51,864 bases of DNA from Verrucomicrobiales bacterium (GTDB taxonomy: Bacteria; Verrucomicrobiota; Verrucomicrobiia; Verrucomicrobiales; DEV007): contig JAKSBG010000171.1 in assembly GCA_022361255.1 (NCBI GenBank), positions 1-51,864 on the forward strand. Reading direction: 5' to 3'. The notes beneath the pieces are model-generated. The model had not been told where the DNA came from, did no database searches, and saw nothing but the letters and a program-made list of their open reading frames with translations. This document shows positions 43,239 through 51,864 of this stretch, in pieces (positions within the stretch are counted from its first letter, which is position 1; each line of letters opens with the position of its first letter). The translations under genes and the position numbers were made by a program.

Positions 43239-45644
43239 TCAGGCTTTCTTTTGTTCCGCTTCCTCTTTTTCCCGCAGGGCATTCGCAATGGCCTTGAAGG
43301 TGGCGAGCACCCGGGGCGGCGTCGCAGGGAGCGGGATTTCGATGTCGAGACCGGGTTCGAGGCCAAAAGCTCTCAGTGCGTGACGCAGTGCTGAACGAAT
43401 GGACGCTGCCAGCAGTACAGGCGCTTCACCGCAAGGATCGCCTGGAGTGGCCATGGGATTTCCAAGAGGGCGAAGCCTGTCGGCGTTGACCTCGAAGGGG
43501 GCGTCGGCAAACCCGGGGGTGCCGAGGTGCTCGAATGTGGAGGCATCCTCTGATTCGGCGGCCTGTAGAACCCATCCGCTTCCTATCTGAAAGGCGCGAA
43601 CGAGCTGAGCAAAGTCGCGATCATTTTGATTCGGGGAGGGGGATCCTTCGTGGACAACGTCGAGGCGCAGAACCTGGATTTCCCCTGTGAATGCGTCGAC
43701 TTGAATTTCTGTCACTGCCACGGCGTATGTGAAGGCGGAAAATGGCCAGCCGGCCCCGAGCTCGGGATCCCACCAGAGGTTTGGGGTCCGGTGGTAGCCG
43801 GTTTCGATGAGATTAACACGCTTGCGCCACGCACCTTCGACCACTTCGGTGAAATGGAGCGGGTCGGTAGGTGTAATGTCAGGACCGACCACTCCGTTGG
43901 AAAAGCGAATCGACTCCAGTTCGATCTCCGTCTGGCCTTTGGCGGCGAAAAGTTGCAGAGCGACTTCGCGAAGACGTTTGCGAAGGGCGGAGCAGGCGTC
44001 GTCGAGAGCGCGAAGGACGAGCCCCGCTGCGTCAGTGCCGATTACGGGAGTCGCCCGGGGAAGCGAGTCGAAGTCGTTGAGAATGACGTGGACGGAAGAC
44101 TCCTCGACGCCGAGTTTGTGGGATACTTCTTCCTGAATCTGGTGGTTCAATCCGTCGTTGAGATCAACGAGGCCCGCTCGAACGGTGACAGAGCCGTCGG
44201 CGAGAACCTGCACGATCACTGCTGCAGCGTTTCTTTCGGCGCGGGGATCTCCAACTCCGAATTTGACGGGGACTGCGGCGATCCCGCGCTTGTAACCCGG
44301 ATTCTTCCGGTTCCATGTTGCAATGGTGCTCCTGCGTTCTTCGAAATCACTGCTCCCCATTGCCTGATGCCATACCCGCTGAAGTGAATTGGGCTGCACG
44401 GGCTGGCCGTAGGGAGTGGTTTTCGGCTCGACATCTTCTGTGTAAAAATTCTTCTCCCTCACTTCTGAGGGGGGGAGCCCGGTTGCATCGGCAACTCGTT
44501 CGATGATTTCCTCGATCGCCCATGATCCCTGTGTGGCTCCTTCTGCGGGCATGGCCGAGGTAACGAGACGGTTGGTCTGAGCAAGTCGGGCGCTTACCTC
44601 GAGGTTGGGGATGCGGTAGGAGGCGTCCGCGTGCAACAAAGCCCGGTCGAGCGCGTTGAATGAATCGGCAAGGTAATAACCACCGTCAAGAGCCATGCGA
44701 ATGCGGATCGCATGAATTGTTCCGTCGTTCTCGTACCCTGCTTCGAAGGCGGTTCGGGTTTCATGACCGCGGGCGGTTCGGATCGCGGCATGAGGGGAGT
44801 TGGCAATTATGCGAATAGCACTCCCTGACTTCAGCACAGCATGGGTCGCCAGTGCCGCCAGTCTAACCGGTGCCAGCTCGAGAGCGCCGCTGAGTCCGGG
44901 GATGTCAAGGGGTTCGAGATGCACTTCCGATTCGGGGAGTCCGGCGGCTGAGGCAACCGCTGTTCGTACGAGCGTGGGGAGAAGGGCAGGGGCCTCAACG
45001 GCAAGTGAGGAGCCATTCTGCAGTGGTCGGATGACAAGCTCGCCTCCCAGGCGGGGGTGAGAAAGCCGGGCAGGTATAGTGAAAGCTCCTTCGATTCGGT
45101 TGGATGCGTGGGCGAGAGTGCCTTCTGCATCTCCTCTGCTGACAGTGCGGGCTTCTGCATGGAAATTCTCCATGGCCAGCGCCTGTTCGAGAGTCAGGAT
45201 GCCGCTGTCCTCATGGTATTCAATGTCGAGCTTCGCGGCGGCACGTCTGCAAGTGGCTTCATCGACTCCGATCACGAGGGCTACCGGTTGCCCTGTGTAG
45301 GTGACCTTCTCCTCCGCAAGAAGCGGTTCGCTCGACCATTGCTTTCCCAGCGTATTTTGGAAGGGGGGAAGGTCTTCCGAGAAGAGAACGGATGCGATCC
45401 CCTCTTCTCCGGCAGCTTCCCCTGCGTTTTTCCGTGCGATGGTGGCGGACGCGTGAGGGCTGCCGACAACGAGGGCCACGAGGCTCTTTTTACGTGACTG
45501 CCAGGATCTGGTATGACGGGGCGTGGTTTTTCCCACAATTTCGCGTCTTCGACGTCTGAGTCTTTCTCGAAAGGTCTCTCCGGATTCTGTCTCAGAAGAA
45601 TCAGGGAGGCGGAACGGGGTGATATTGTCTTCAGAGTCGCTCAT
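43239..45644 (-). CDS. xanthine-dehydrogenase large-subunit-like protein with altered cofactor motifs
   Basis: About 801 residues. The molybdopterin-subunit layout is recognisable: ALVVGSPHASATIARKNAGE, KVTYTGQPVALVIGVDEATC, the central domain with RRSTIATWNRKNPGYKRGIA, AVIVQVLADGSVTVRAGLVD, and the C-terminal PCGEAPVLLAASIRSALRHA. The last retains the Glu at the position of the catalytic base. However, the usual GGGFGGKE region reads IPGLSGALE, FRGFGGPQ reads MPAEGATQG, and MGQG reads LNDG, so the typical Moco contacts are altered. The ATG at 45644 is preferred over a TTG at 45656. It follows the xdhA-like gene by about 39 bp on the same strand. The activity could be lost or greatly changed. 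Confidence 0.8.
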   Translation of the reverse strand: MSDSEDNITPFRLPDSSETESGETFRERLRRRRREIVGKTTPRHTRSWQSRKKSLVALVVGSPHASATIARKNAGEAAGEEGIASVLFSEDLPPFQNTLGKQWSSEPLLAEEKVTYTGQPVALVIGVDEATCRRAAAKLDIEYHEDSGILTLEQALAMENFHAEARTVSRGDAEGTLAHASNRIEGAFTIPARLSHPRLGGELVIRPLQNGSSLAVEAPALLPTLVRTAVASAAGLPESEVHLEPLDIPGLSGALELAPVRLAALATHAVLKSGSAIRIIANSPHAAIRTARGHETRTAFEAGYENDGTIHAIRIRMALDGGYYLADSFNALDRALLHADASYRIPNLEVSARLAQTNRLVTSAMPAEGATQGSWAIEEIIERVADATGLPPSEVREKNFYTEDVEPKTTPYGQPVQPNSLQRVWHQAMGSSDFEERRSTIATWNRKNPGYKRGIAAVPVKFGVGDPRAERNAAAVIVQVLADGSVTVRAGLVDLNDGLNHQIQEEVSHKLGVEESSVHVILNDFDSLPRATPVIGTDAAGLVLRALDDACSALRKRLREVALQLFAAKGQTEIELESIRFSNGVVGPDITPTDPLHFTEVVEGAWRKRVNLIETGYHRTPNLWWDPELGAGWPFSAFTYAVAVTEIQVDAFTGEIQVLRLDVVHEGSPSPNQNDRDFAQLVRAFQIGSGWVLQAAESEDASTFEHLGTPGFADAPFEVNADRLRPLGNPMATPGDPCGEAPVLLAASIRSALRHALRAFGLEPGLDIEIPLPATPPRVLATFKAIANALREKEEAEQKKA

Positions 45645-45683
45645 TGAAACGGGCAACGACGGATGCGGAGAAAGGTGGATGTG

Positions 45684-47261
45684 TCAGGATGGGAGAGCGT
45701 CGAAAAACGGCTGATCCAGTCTGGCGAATTCGCCGGTCGCGGTCAACTGTCGCGGCCGGGTGCTGTCGTGGCGGGGGTGTTGGGAAAGGAATTTCTGGAA
45801 CAGAGTTACCACAAGTTGTTTCCGGTAGTCGGACTCTTCGAGGGTTTCGTCGACTTTGACAGTTTCATTGAGAATGGGCAGAGCATCCAAGCCGGTCGAC
45901 TCGTTCCATGCTTTCCCGACGAGAAATTCCTCCACTTCACGGATGCGGACGGGCGCTTTTCCGATTCCGGAATAGGCGATTCGAGCTTTGGCGATGGTGC
46001 GGTCCCTCAACTCAAGTGAAAAGGCGCCGGTTCCCCAGGGCCGGCTCAGGTTGCGGCGGGGACCTACGGTATAGACGTCTGTGATAGTGTTTGTGACACC
46101 GCGCCTGGCGAGTACGGAATCGGTCGCACGTGGAATGATCAGGGCACGTATGATTTCGTTCGGGGCAAGGATGGTAGTTCCTGAGTCATCAAAAAACCGG
46201 GACAGCGGTGCATCGCGCTCCCCGTCTTCGGATGTGAGCAGGATGCGGGAATTCAGAGCAAGCAGGAGCGGAGTGAGAGGGCCATCTTTCCAACCCGATG
46301 CGAGGTAGCCTCCGAGTGTCGCCCGGTTACGGATGGGGCGGGATGCGAGGCGACGAAGCACTTTTGGAAATGCGGGGCACTCGCGACCTATCAATTCGGA
46401 AATCTCAGTGAGTGAAATCGAGGCTCCAATTTCCCATTCCTCCTCCGTGGTGATAAAAGTGTTCAGTTCCTTGATGGTTTCGACAGAAATCAAATTCGGC
46501 CATTCGACATCTCCGGCGATGGAGGTCAATTCCGTTCCTCCTGAAACGATGCGCGAATTCGGATATTCCCGCTTGAGTCGAAGCATTTCGACAAGGGTGG
46601 CGGGGCGGTAAAATCTTCTCTTGGCTCCGTCAACGTAGTTCAGGGAGGGGCGCTCTTTCAGACGGAACAGCTTCTTGGTAAAGCGGTCTTCAAAAATGTC
46701 GCGTTTGCCGGTCCAGACGGAGCTTTCCAGGCCGGACTTTTCGGCACGCTGCGCTGCTTCATGGCGGAGCTGTTCGGTGGAGGCGAAGACTTGTGAGGCA
46801 ACCTCCCGTATAGAAGGGGTGTTTGCCGTTCGCGTAACCACTGAATCAAACTGATCATTGATTTGTCCCTGCCTACGGAGATCCGGACGGTAGTACCCTT
46901 CGAAAAGCAACACGCGCAAGGTGCCGGTACGTTCGCTGCCACATTCGAGCTGGCGGTTGCGCAATGCCAGGTTTACGGGGTGATCCGGTTCAGCATTCTG
47001 AATGCCTTCTGAAGTCCAGATCTGGCGACCGGCAAGCATGGGCAGCATGATAAGTCCGGCATCTATAACTCGAAAGCGATGGCGATCCCCCTCGACATCT
47101 CCCATCACGACAGGAACTCCGCCCTGCCATGGGTCGTGAATGGCAAAATCGCTGAAACAGGGGTCGAGCCGACTCAAAAAGGACGCAAGAGATCCGTGTG
47201 TATCTTCTTTTTCAACGCGGCATTCTTCACCGTCGAGCTCGAACGTAAACCAACTTTGCAT
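45684..47261 (-). CDS. xanthine-dehydrogenase small-subunit-like protein lacking iron-sulfur cysteines
   Basis: 525 residues with the XdhA fusion layout: an N-terminal ferredoxin-like domain, a helical [2Fe-2S] domain, a FAD domain (RIVSGGTELTSIAGDVEWPN, IRNRATLGGYLASG, FDDSGTTILAPNEIIRALII) and a C-terminal CO-dehydrogenase-type flavoprotein domain (FSLELRDRTIAKARIAYSGI). The positions that hold iron-sulfur ligands in the family are changed: the region of C-x4-C-x2-C reads AIHDPWQGGVPVVMGD, NSCL reads DAGL, CGFCTPG reads CGSERTG, and the CRCTGYR segment reads INDQFDS. The FAD domain looks intact. Electron transfer by the classical route is therefore unlikely. The gene heads a two-gene set with the xdhB-like gene. 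Confidence 0.82.
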   Translation of the reverse strand: MQSWFTFELDGEECRVEKEDTHGSLASFLSRLDPCFSDFAIHDPWQGGVPVVMGDVEGDRHRFRVIDAGLIMLPMLAGRQIWTSEGIQNAEPDHPVNLALRNRQLECGSERTGTLRVLLFEGYYRPDLRRQGQINDQFDSVVTRTANTPSIREVASQVFASTEQLRHEAAQRAEKSGLESSVWTGKRDIFEDRFTKKLFRLKERPSLNYVDGAKRRFYRPATLVEMLRLKREYPNSRIVSGGTELTSIAGDVEWPNLISVETIKELNTFITTEEEWEIGASISLTEISELIGRECPAFPKVLRRLASRPIRNRATLGGYLASGWKDGPLTPLLLALNSRILLTSEDGERDAPLSRFFDDSGTTILAPNEIIRALIIPRATDSVLARRGVTNTITDVYTVGPRRNLSRPWGTGAFSLELRDRTIAKARIAYSGIGKAPVRIREVEEFLVGKAWNESTGLDALPILNETVKVDETLEESDYRKQLVVTLFQKFLSQHPRHDSTRPRQLTATGEFARLDQPFFDALPS

Positions 47262-47379
47262 GATTCGGGCACGCGCCGTTTAGTTCATGATTCTTAAAGT
47301 TTAAGCAAACTGAACGGACGTGAACCCTCCTAATAACACAGAATTGTGAAAAAACCTACGTTAAAAATGGAGGGATGCT

Positions 47380-48072
47380 TCAACGCTTATGGTTCCACGC
47401 CGCAGAACTGTAGCGGTTCCTGCTCAGGGTGGCGGCTTCATTTTCTGCCCGATCCATCATTTCCGGAAAAACAGGAACGGTAGTGCCGGATAGCAAATCA
47501 GTGAATTTCGCGGTCCAGGGAGAATCGAGGGAGTGAAACGGAGGCGGGATGCGAAGACTCCCCTGATGGATGATCCCTTGTCTGGTTCGTCTCTGCGCTC
47601 CGCCTCCGATTTTTTCTCCCGTTGCAGGATCGAGGAGGTCCTCCGAAACGGGATTCTGGAAACAGGGCCCTGTCGCCCTGGTGGGGGAGGAACTGTCTCT
47701 GGAAACGGTAAGTCCCGCTATGTGAAGAGCTCTTCCAATCGCATCGTGTATGGTCCGGTAACGGAGTTCCGCCGGCTCGGGAAAGATTTTACTGGTCCGC
47801 GGAAGTGTCAGCAGAAATGTCAGATCTTTTCCATGCTCTACCAGGCCGCCCCCGGTAAACCGGCGTACAGCCCCTTCTACATAACAGGAGGCCTTATCAA
47901 AATAGCCGAAGGTGAATCCGGGGCGATGCCAGCGGTAGAAGCGTGCGAAGGAAATTCCCTCCTGTTCAGTAATGCGGAACAGGGCCTCATCCATAGCCAT
48001 CTGTTCGGCTGCGGTCCGATCAACCGGGTCGAGCCAAAGCTGAATGGGTGGGGAAATAACGGTCGCCGGCAT
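47380..48072 (-). CDS. lplA: lipoate-protein ligase A-type protein
   Basis: 230 residues with the biotin/lipoate ligase fold: MAMDEALFRI, FARFYRWHRPGFTFGYFDKA, VRRFTGGGLVEHGKDLTFLL (the RR-x-TGGG motif), GPCFQNPVSEDLL, and TGEKIGGGAQRRTRQGIIHQ, with the conserved Lys preceding GGGAQRR. It attaches lipoate or octanoate to lipoyl domains of 2-oxoacid dehydrogenases or glycine cleavage H protein. It lacks the C-terminal accessory domain of E. coli LplA, so it could be an octanoyltransferase (LipM-like). No partner gene is near. It is upstream of tRNA-Leu on the opposite strand. Confidence 0.87.
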   Translation of the reverse strand: MPATVISPPIQLWLDPVDRTAAEQMAMDEALFRITEQEGISFARFYRWHRPGFTFGYFDKASCYVEGAVRRFTGGGLVEHGKDLTFLLTLPRTSKIFPEPAELRYRTIHDAIGRALHIAGLTVSRDSSSPTRATGPCFQNPVSEDLLDPATGEKIGGGAQRRTRQGIIHQGSLRIPPPFHSLDSPWTAKFTDLLSGTTVPVFPEMMDRAENEAATLSRNRYSSAAWNHKR

Positions 48073-48193
48073 AAAGGGACAGGAGGGAAGATGGCGGGGA
48101 AAGCGTGCGAGGACAAATAAAACCGGTTGTCAGCAGGGAAATTCCATGTTTCTTACCGCTCGCTTCGGCCGGACGGTCGTTGGATGCCTCGCT

Positions 48194-48277
48194 GCTCACG
48201 TGGCGGAATTGGTAGACGCGCTAGATTCAGGTTCTAGTGGGGTTAAACCCGTGGAGGTTCGAGTCCTCTCGTGAGCA
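48194..48277 (+). tRNA. tRNA-Leu(CAG)
   Basis: An 84-nt cloverleaf: acceptor GCTCACG pairs with CGTGAGC, discriminator A at 48277. The anticodon arm CTAGA-TTCAGGT-TCTAG gives anticodon CAG (48228-48230), a long variable arm (TGGGGTTAAACCCG) is of the Leu type, and the T arm is GAGG-TTCGAGT-CCTC. CCA is not encoded. A T-run (ACTTTTTT) follows and may terminate transcription. Confidence 0.96.
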
Positions 48278-48361
48278 CTTTTTTCGGAAACGCCGATATG
48301 GGATTTTTTCAGGCCGGACGCAAGATATCGCAGAAGGTCTCGCGTTCGTATCCTTTTTGAC

Positions 48362-49075
48362 ATGAGCACGGTCGAACGCGATCAAAATCCCGAATTTGTT
48401 CATCGGGCGTTTTCCTCCATCGCATCGCGCTATGTGATGACAAATCATTTTCTCAGTGCAGGGATAGATGTTCTGTGGCGGAAAAAAGTGGCGGGAATGG
48501 TTGCCGAGGTTTCCCCGGTGTCGGTCCTCGACGTCGCGACAGGCAGTGGCGATCTCGCTAAAGCCGTGCAGGCGCGGACTCCCGAGGCGAGAGTGATCGG
48601 CTCGGACTTCTGCGCTCCGATGCTGGCTGAAGCAAAGAAGAGAGGGCTGAGGGACCTGATCGTTGCAGACGGGCTCCGGCTGCCTTTTCCGGATGATTCC
48701 TTCGATGCTCTGACAATTGGATATGGCCTGCGCAACATGGCGGACTGGTCAGCTGCGCTACGAGAGTTCTCTCGCGTGCTGCGAACCGGGGGGAGACTCG
48801 TCATTCTCGACTTTTCCCTTCCTCGCAATCGACTCCTGCTGGGGCCTTACCGTTTTTACCTTCACCGAATTCTTCCCCGAATCGCCGGATTTCTTACGGG
48901 TAACCGGGAGGCCTACGCTTACTTAGGAGAATCCATCGAAAAATTTCCTTCCGGAGCAGAAATGAGAAAATTGATCGAAGATAACGGTTTTTCAGATTCC
49001 TCGTGGCATCCTCTTTTCGGCGGTATCAGCAGTGTCTACGCGGCAACTGCAGAAAACTCTTCCCCGGTCGAATAA
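48362..49075 (+). CDS. ubiE: demethylmenaquinone/ubiquinone methyltransferase (MenG/UbiE)
   Basis: 237 residues of the UbiE/MenG family, a SAM-dependent C-methyltransferase late in quinone synthesis. Motifs include FSSIASRYVMTNHFLSAGID, SVLDVATGSGDLAKAV (SAM motif I), VIGSDFCAPMLAEAKKRGL, LPFPDDSFDALTIGYGLRN, FSRVLRTGGRLVILDFSLP and YAYLGESIEKFPSGAEMRKL. All are intact. It starts 84 bp after the tRNA. In Verrucomicrobia menaquinone is the usual quinone, so a MenG role is more likely than UbiE, but the sequence does not decide this. Confidence 0.95.
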   Translation: MSTVERDQNPEFVHRAFSSIASRYVMTNHFLSAGIDVLWRKKVAGMVAEVSPVSVLDVATGSGDLAKAVQARTPEARVIGSDFCAPMLAEAKKRGLRDLIVADGLRLPFPDDSFDALTIGYGLRNMADWSAALREFSRVLRTGGRLVILDFSLPRNRLLLGPYRFYLHRILPRIAGFLTGNREAYAYLGESIEKFPSGAEMRKLIEDNGFSDSSWHPLFGGISSVYAATAENSSPVE

Positions 49076-49270
49076 AAGGGACCGTGAAAATTCCGGCTCT
49101 ATAAAGCAATCTGGGAGGCAATTTTGCGAAATTCTTTTTCGAAGAAGTGTCACGCGCTGTAAAAGAGCGACAAAGACCAGTGAACATGAGGTGAAAAAAT
49201 CCTGAAATTTGGATTTACAACCGCCCCTGATGCTGTCATTCCATAGGGTTTATATCGTACGGATGATTGC

Positions 49271-49309
49271 GGGGGAAAGGCCAAGCCTCCTTCGTCAACC
49301 CATTCCCCC
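49271..49309 (+). promoter_or_regulatory. leader hairpin before the FHA-type exoprotein
   Basis: GGGGGAA (49271-49277) pairs perfectly with TTCCCCC (49303-49309), enclosing a smaller hairpin AGGC-CAA-GCCT (49278-49288). The base lies 10 nt before the ATG at 49319, where a ribosome site would be expected and none is visible. It may control translation or mRNA stability. Confidence 0.4.
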
Positions 49310-49318
49310 TACTACAAA

Positions 49319-51864
49319 ATGAGAACGATCATTTCCTCACTGCGTAAGAATCTGGGCTTCCAGTTTCTGATTCTGGCTGCTCTACTTCCGGGTCTAGGCC
49401 TTTTTCCGCTTGGGCTGCAGGCGAATCCAAGTGGTGCCAATGTCAGGGCCGGAACCGTCAATATTCAGGGTCTTGGAACCCGCAATGTTGATATCATGCA
49501 GTCGAGCAACAAGGCGATTATCAACTGGCAGTCATTCTCCATTCAAAAAGGGGAAACGACCACCTTCCATCAGCCAAGTCGCAGTTCGGTTGCATTGAAC
49601 AGGGTCGTAACCGGAAATCCTTCAGCTATTTACGGTCAACTCAGATCAAATGGCGGGGTGATTCTGATCAACCCGAACGGTATTGTTGTTGGTCCCGGAG
49701 GATCAGTAGACGTTGGTGGAATGCTGACAATGTCGACGCTCGACACAAAAGACAGCGACTTTCTAAACGGCGGATCCATTCGTTATAAGGGGAACAATGG
49801 AACCGGTGTGACGAACTACGGAGCGATTTCCAGTAGCGGTGGCGACGTCGTTCTTCTGGGTAATTTCCTGCAGAACTACGGAACAGTAAATGCACCTGAC
49901 GGTAACGTTGCTTTCGGAGCCGGTGGTGACATCATCGTTGACCAGACGGCATCAGGCGGAATGATCTCCGTTCTGGCAGGTGGTCCCGGCGGTGGCACGG
50001 GGATTGAGAATGCCGGTGAAATTGCGGGGGCGGCAGCTGAGTTGAAAGCTCACGGTAATGTGTATGCTCTCGCCATCAAGAACGATGGGCTGGTTCGCGC
50101 AAGTGGATATAATTTTCAGGGAGGGAAACTCACCCTGAGTGCAGGATCCCGTGGCAGCATTGTGAATACGGGCCAGTTGGTTGCGCGAAACGCCAACGGT
50201 TCCGGAGGGCAGATTGATGTCAGCGGCGGAAACGTTTCTCTTCAGGGCGGGCGTCTCGATGCATCCGGTGTTGTCGGGCAGGCTGGAGGTCAAGTGAACG
50301 TAACGGGACGGGAAGTCATGGTTTCCGATACCACAACGATTTCGGCGAGCGGTTCGGTCGGTGGTTCGGTCACGATCTCCGGCGCTACTGCAGCCACTGT
50401 TAACGGTGCAGTCGATGCAACCGGTGGTGTCGGAAATGGCGGGGCTGTTGATGTTTCAGCTGCTGAAGTGACAGTGGGCGCTACATCAGTCATTGACGCA
50501 TCGGGATACAATGCAGGCGGAACCGTCCGTATCGGTGGTGGAATGCAGGGCAATGACAGTGATATTCGTAATTCAGATTCAACCACGATCGAAAGCGGCG
50601 CGTTGATTCTTGTCGATGGTGAGAACGACGACGCGGGTGAGGCGATTGTTTGGTCTGACGGTGACACTATGTTCCGGGGACAGGTTTCGGCACAGGCCCT
50701 TGGTACTGTTGGAAACGGTGGATTTGTTGAAGTTTCCGGCGTTAACAGTCTTTCCTATCGGGGATATGTCTCAACGGCTGCGCAAAACGGTGCCACCGGT
50801 ACACTTCTTCTGGACCCGACTGATGTAATCATTGGCCCCGGAACCGGAACGACCATTTCCGATGCGGACCTCGTTGCTGCCGTTCTGCAGAACAATGTGG
50901 TCGTTCACACTGCCAGCGCGGGAACCGCGCAGGGGAATATCAGCATTCGGTCCGGATCAAATATTGTTTATGACAGTCCGAATTCTCTCTCCTTCTTTGC
51001 TCATGGCGATATCAGCGTGAGTGGTGATATCAAAAACCACGGAACCACAGACGCCGCTGGAACCGGCCACATTACGCTGGTTGCGGGATGGGACGGCACG
51101 AACGCTGCCGCTTTCAGCTTTGATCCTGACAATCCGGGAGCAGGCACCGCAAGCGGTCCCGGCATAAGTGCCCAGGATGTAATTGACGGTACATACGGGG
51201 CGTGGGGCGCCAACGAAGGTTCGGTGTTTCTGAACGATGCAGGTCTTGAGCCTGTTGAGGTTGGGAGCGCGAAAGGGGAGACGAATGCATTCGGTTATGA
51301 CATCGTAATGCGCGCCGGACAAGGGAACGAGCGATTTACTCAGCTTGGTTATCGCCGTGAGAATGACCTTCGAGGTGTGGCACTGAGAAATGACGGGGGA
51401 GTTGCTGCAGATTTCACCGGAATCGTGGCTGGGCTTGCTACCTCCGTCACAATTACCGCTGATGCGCCCGGTGGCGGCACGATTCAACTGATGGGTGACG
51501 GAACCGCTACCGTTAACGATCTTATCGCAGCATGGAATACAGCCAATCCGACAAATACGGTCACCCTCACCTCAGGTGACGGTACTCAAGTGGCTTCCAA
51601 TTACACACCGATCACTTTCTCGAATACGACAAACACTGCGGTTGGTGTCGACTTTGAGACCGGAGTTACGGGTAATATCAACGCGCACGCAAGGCAGGAC
51701 GTCTTGCTCCTTCCAGGCTCCAATGTTTCTGCTGAAGAAGGATTTAAAGCGAATGACCGTGCTTATGTGATGATCGGGCACGGAGGGATGCGGGAAAACG
51801 ATGACGGTATGGAAAACCGGGGAGGGACCGATTACGGTAGCGACAGCGGCCATATCTCTGTCGG
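49319..51864 (+). CDS. filamentous haemagglutinin-type secreted protein (3' truncated)
   Basis: Open from the ATG at 49319 to the window end, at least 848 residues with no stop. A long signal peptide (FLILAALLPGLGLFPLGLQA, residues 16-35) leads into the two-partner secretion / haemagglutination activity domain: VNIQGLGTRNVDIMQSSNKA, IINWQSFSIQKGETTTFHQP, LNRVVTGNPSAIYGQLRSNG, GVILINPNGIVVGPGG. A long Gly/Ser/Thr-rich beta-helical region follows (GGQIDVSGGNVSLQGGRLDA, GNGGAVDVSAAEVTVGATSV). It is probably exported by a TpsB-type partner that should lie beyond this window. The missing ribosome site and structured leader are noted separately. Confidence 0.92.
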   Translation, partial: MRTIISSLRKNLGFQFLILAALLPGLGLFPLGLQANPSGANVRAGTVNIQGLGTRNVDIMQSSNKAIINWQSFSIQKGETTTFHQPSRSSVALNRVVTGNPSAIYGQLRSNGGVILINPNGIVVGPGGSVDVGGMLTMSTLDTKDSDFLNGGSIRYKGNNGTGVTNYGAISSSGGDVVLLGNFLQNYGTVNAPDGNVAFGAGGDIIVDQTASGGMISVLAGGPGGGTGIENAGEIAGAAAELKAHGNVYALAIKNDGLVRASGYNFQGGKLTLSAGSRGSIVNTGQLVARNANGSGGQIDVSGGNVSLQGGRLDASGVVGQAGGQVNVTGREVMVSDTTTISASGSVGGSVTISGATAATVNGAVDATGGVGNGGAVDVSAAEVTVGATSVIDASGYNAGGTVRIGGGMQGNDSDIRNSDSTTIESGALILVDGENDDAGEAIVWSDGDTMFRGQVSAQALGTVGNGGFVEVSGVNSLSYRGYVSTAAQNGATGTLLLDPTDVIIGPGTGTTISDADLVAAVLQNNVVVHTASAGTAQGNISIRSGSNIVYDSPNSLSFFAHGDISVSGDIKNHGTTDAAGTGHITLVAGWDGTNAAAFSFDPDNPGAGTASGPGISAQDVIDGTYGAWGANEGSVFLNDAGLEPVEVGSAKGETNAFGYDIVMRAGQGNERFTQLGYRRENDLRGVALRNDGGVAADFTGIVAGLATSVTITADAPGGGTIQLMGDGTATVNDLIAAWNTANPTNTVTLTSGDGTQVASNYTPITFSNTTNTAVGVDFETGVTGNINAHARQDVLLLPGSNVSAEEGFKANDRAYVMIGHGGMRENDDGMENRGGTDYGSDSGHISV

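Noticed and set aside
49270-49310. Cyclic-di-GMP-type riboswitch before the FHA gene
   Set aside because: The GGCC-AAGCCTCC stretch faintly recalls the motif, but the conserved helices and spacing are absent; only a simple hairpin is supported.
1-51864. CRISPR arrays, insertion sequences or prophage
   Set aside because: No regularly spaced direct repeats, transposase or phage structural genes were seen by reading both strands.

Overview
The window looks like a chromosomal segment of a moderately GC-rich member of the Verrucomicrobiota, probably Verrucomicrobiales-like. This is inferred from gene families: a DUF1501 / DUF1549-DUF1553 / planctomycete-type cytochrome c operon, zinc-ribbon Ser/Thr kinases fused to RCC1-like or WD40 sensors, ECF sigma factors with adjacent membrane partners, and a staphyloxanthin-like C30 carotenoid cluster of the kind known from Rubritalea. 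No rRNA, prophage, insertion sequence or CRISPR array was seen. Many genes lack a clear Shine-Dalgarno sequence, so several start codons are chosen from protein features.

Layout. Positions 1-2663 hold the end of an unknown gene, a secreted papain-fold hydrolase candidate and a polysaccharide pyruvyl transferase. Positions 2656-8870 hold a divergent carotenoid locus: a class 3 aldehyde dehydrogenase on the minus strand, and crtN-, crtP-, crtQ- and crtO-like genes, overlapping or closely packed, on the plus strand. Together they could oxidise, glycosylate and acylate a C30 carotenoid; the synthase (crtM) is not in the window. Positions 8981-13437 hold a cyclase-like membrane protein lacking its metal aspartates, recR, and a kinase with RCC1-like repeats. 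Positions 13465-15486 (minus strand) hold an ECF sigma factor, a single-pass membrane protein and a PDZ pseudo-protease, which look like an envelope-stress module. Positions 15796-21473 hold a metallo-hydrolase, a Tat-exported TIM-barrel protein, and an ECF sigma factor translationally coupled to a WD40 kinase. Positions 21593-26479 hold an NHL-repeat secreted protein, unknown proteins and a PAS-AraC regulator. The regulator is divergent from the three-gene DUF1501 / DUF1549-DUF1553 / WD40-cytochrome operon (26573-33245).

Positions 33246-49075 hold scattered metabolic genes: an EEP-like membrane protein, araD, a SEC-C protein with a phosphodiesterase, a Kef antiporter with a methyltransferase, a ceramidase, a VOC protein, a two-gene xanthine-dehydrogenase-like pair, a lipoate ligase, tRNA-Leu(CAG) and menG/ubiE. 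The window ends inside a large filamentous-haemagglutinin-type exoprotein (from 49319).

The most notable observations are: (i) a small exported thioredoxin-like gene interrupted in frame by a UGA that would encode a Sec-Pro-Leu-Cys motif, a candidate selenoprotein (40724-41080); (ii) an XdhA/XdhB-like pair in which all the iron-sulfur cysteines and the usual molybdopterin glycine motifs are gone, while the FAD domain and C-terminal active-site Glu region remain; (iii) a family of intergenic elements, each with three copies of a (C)AACAGGGT / GACAGGGT word in varying orientations, mostly between convergent genes; (iv) the complete-but-for-crtM glyco-carotenoic acid cluster; and (v) several pseudo-enzymes (cyclase, HtrA-like, EEP).
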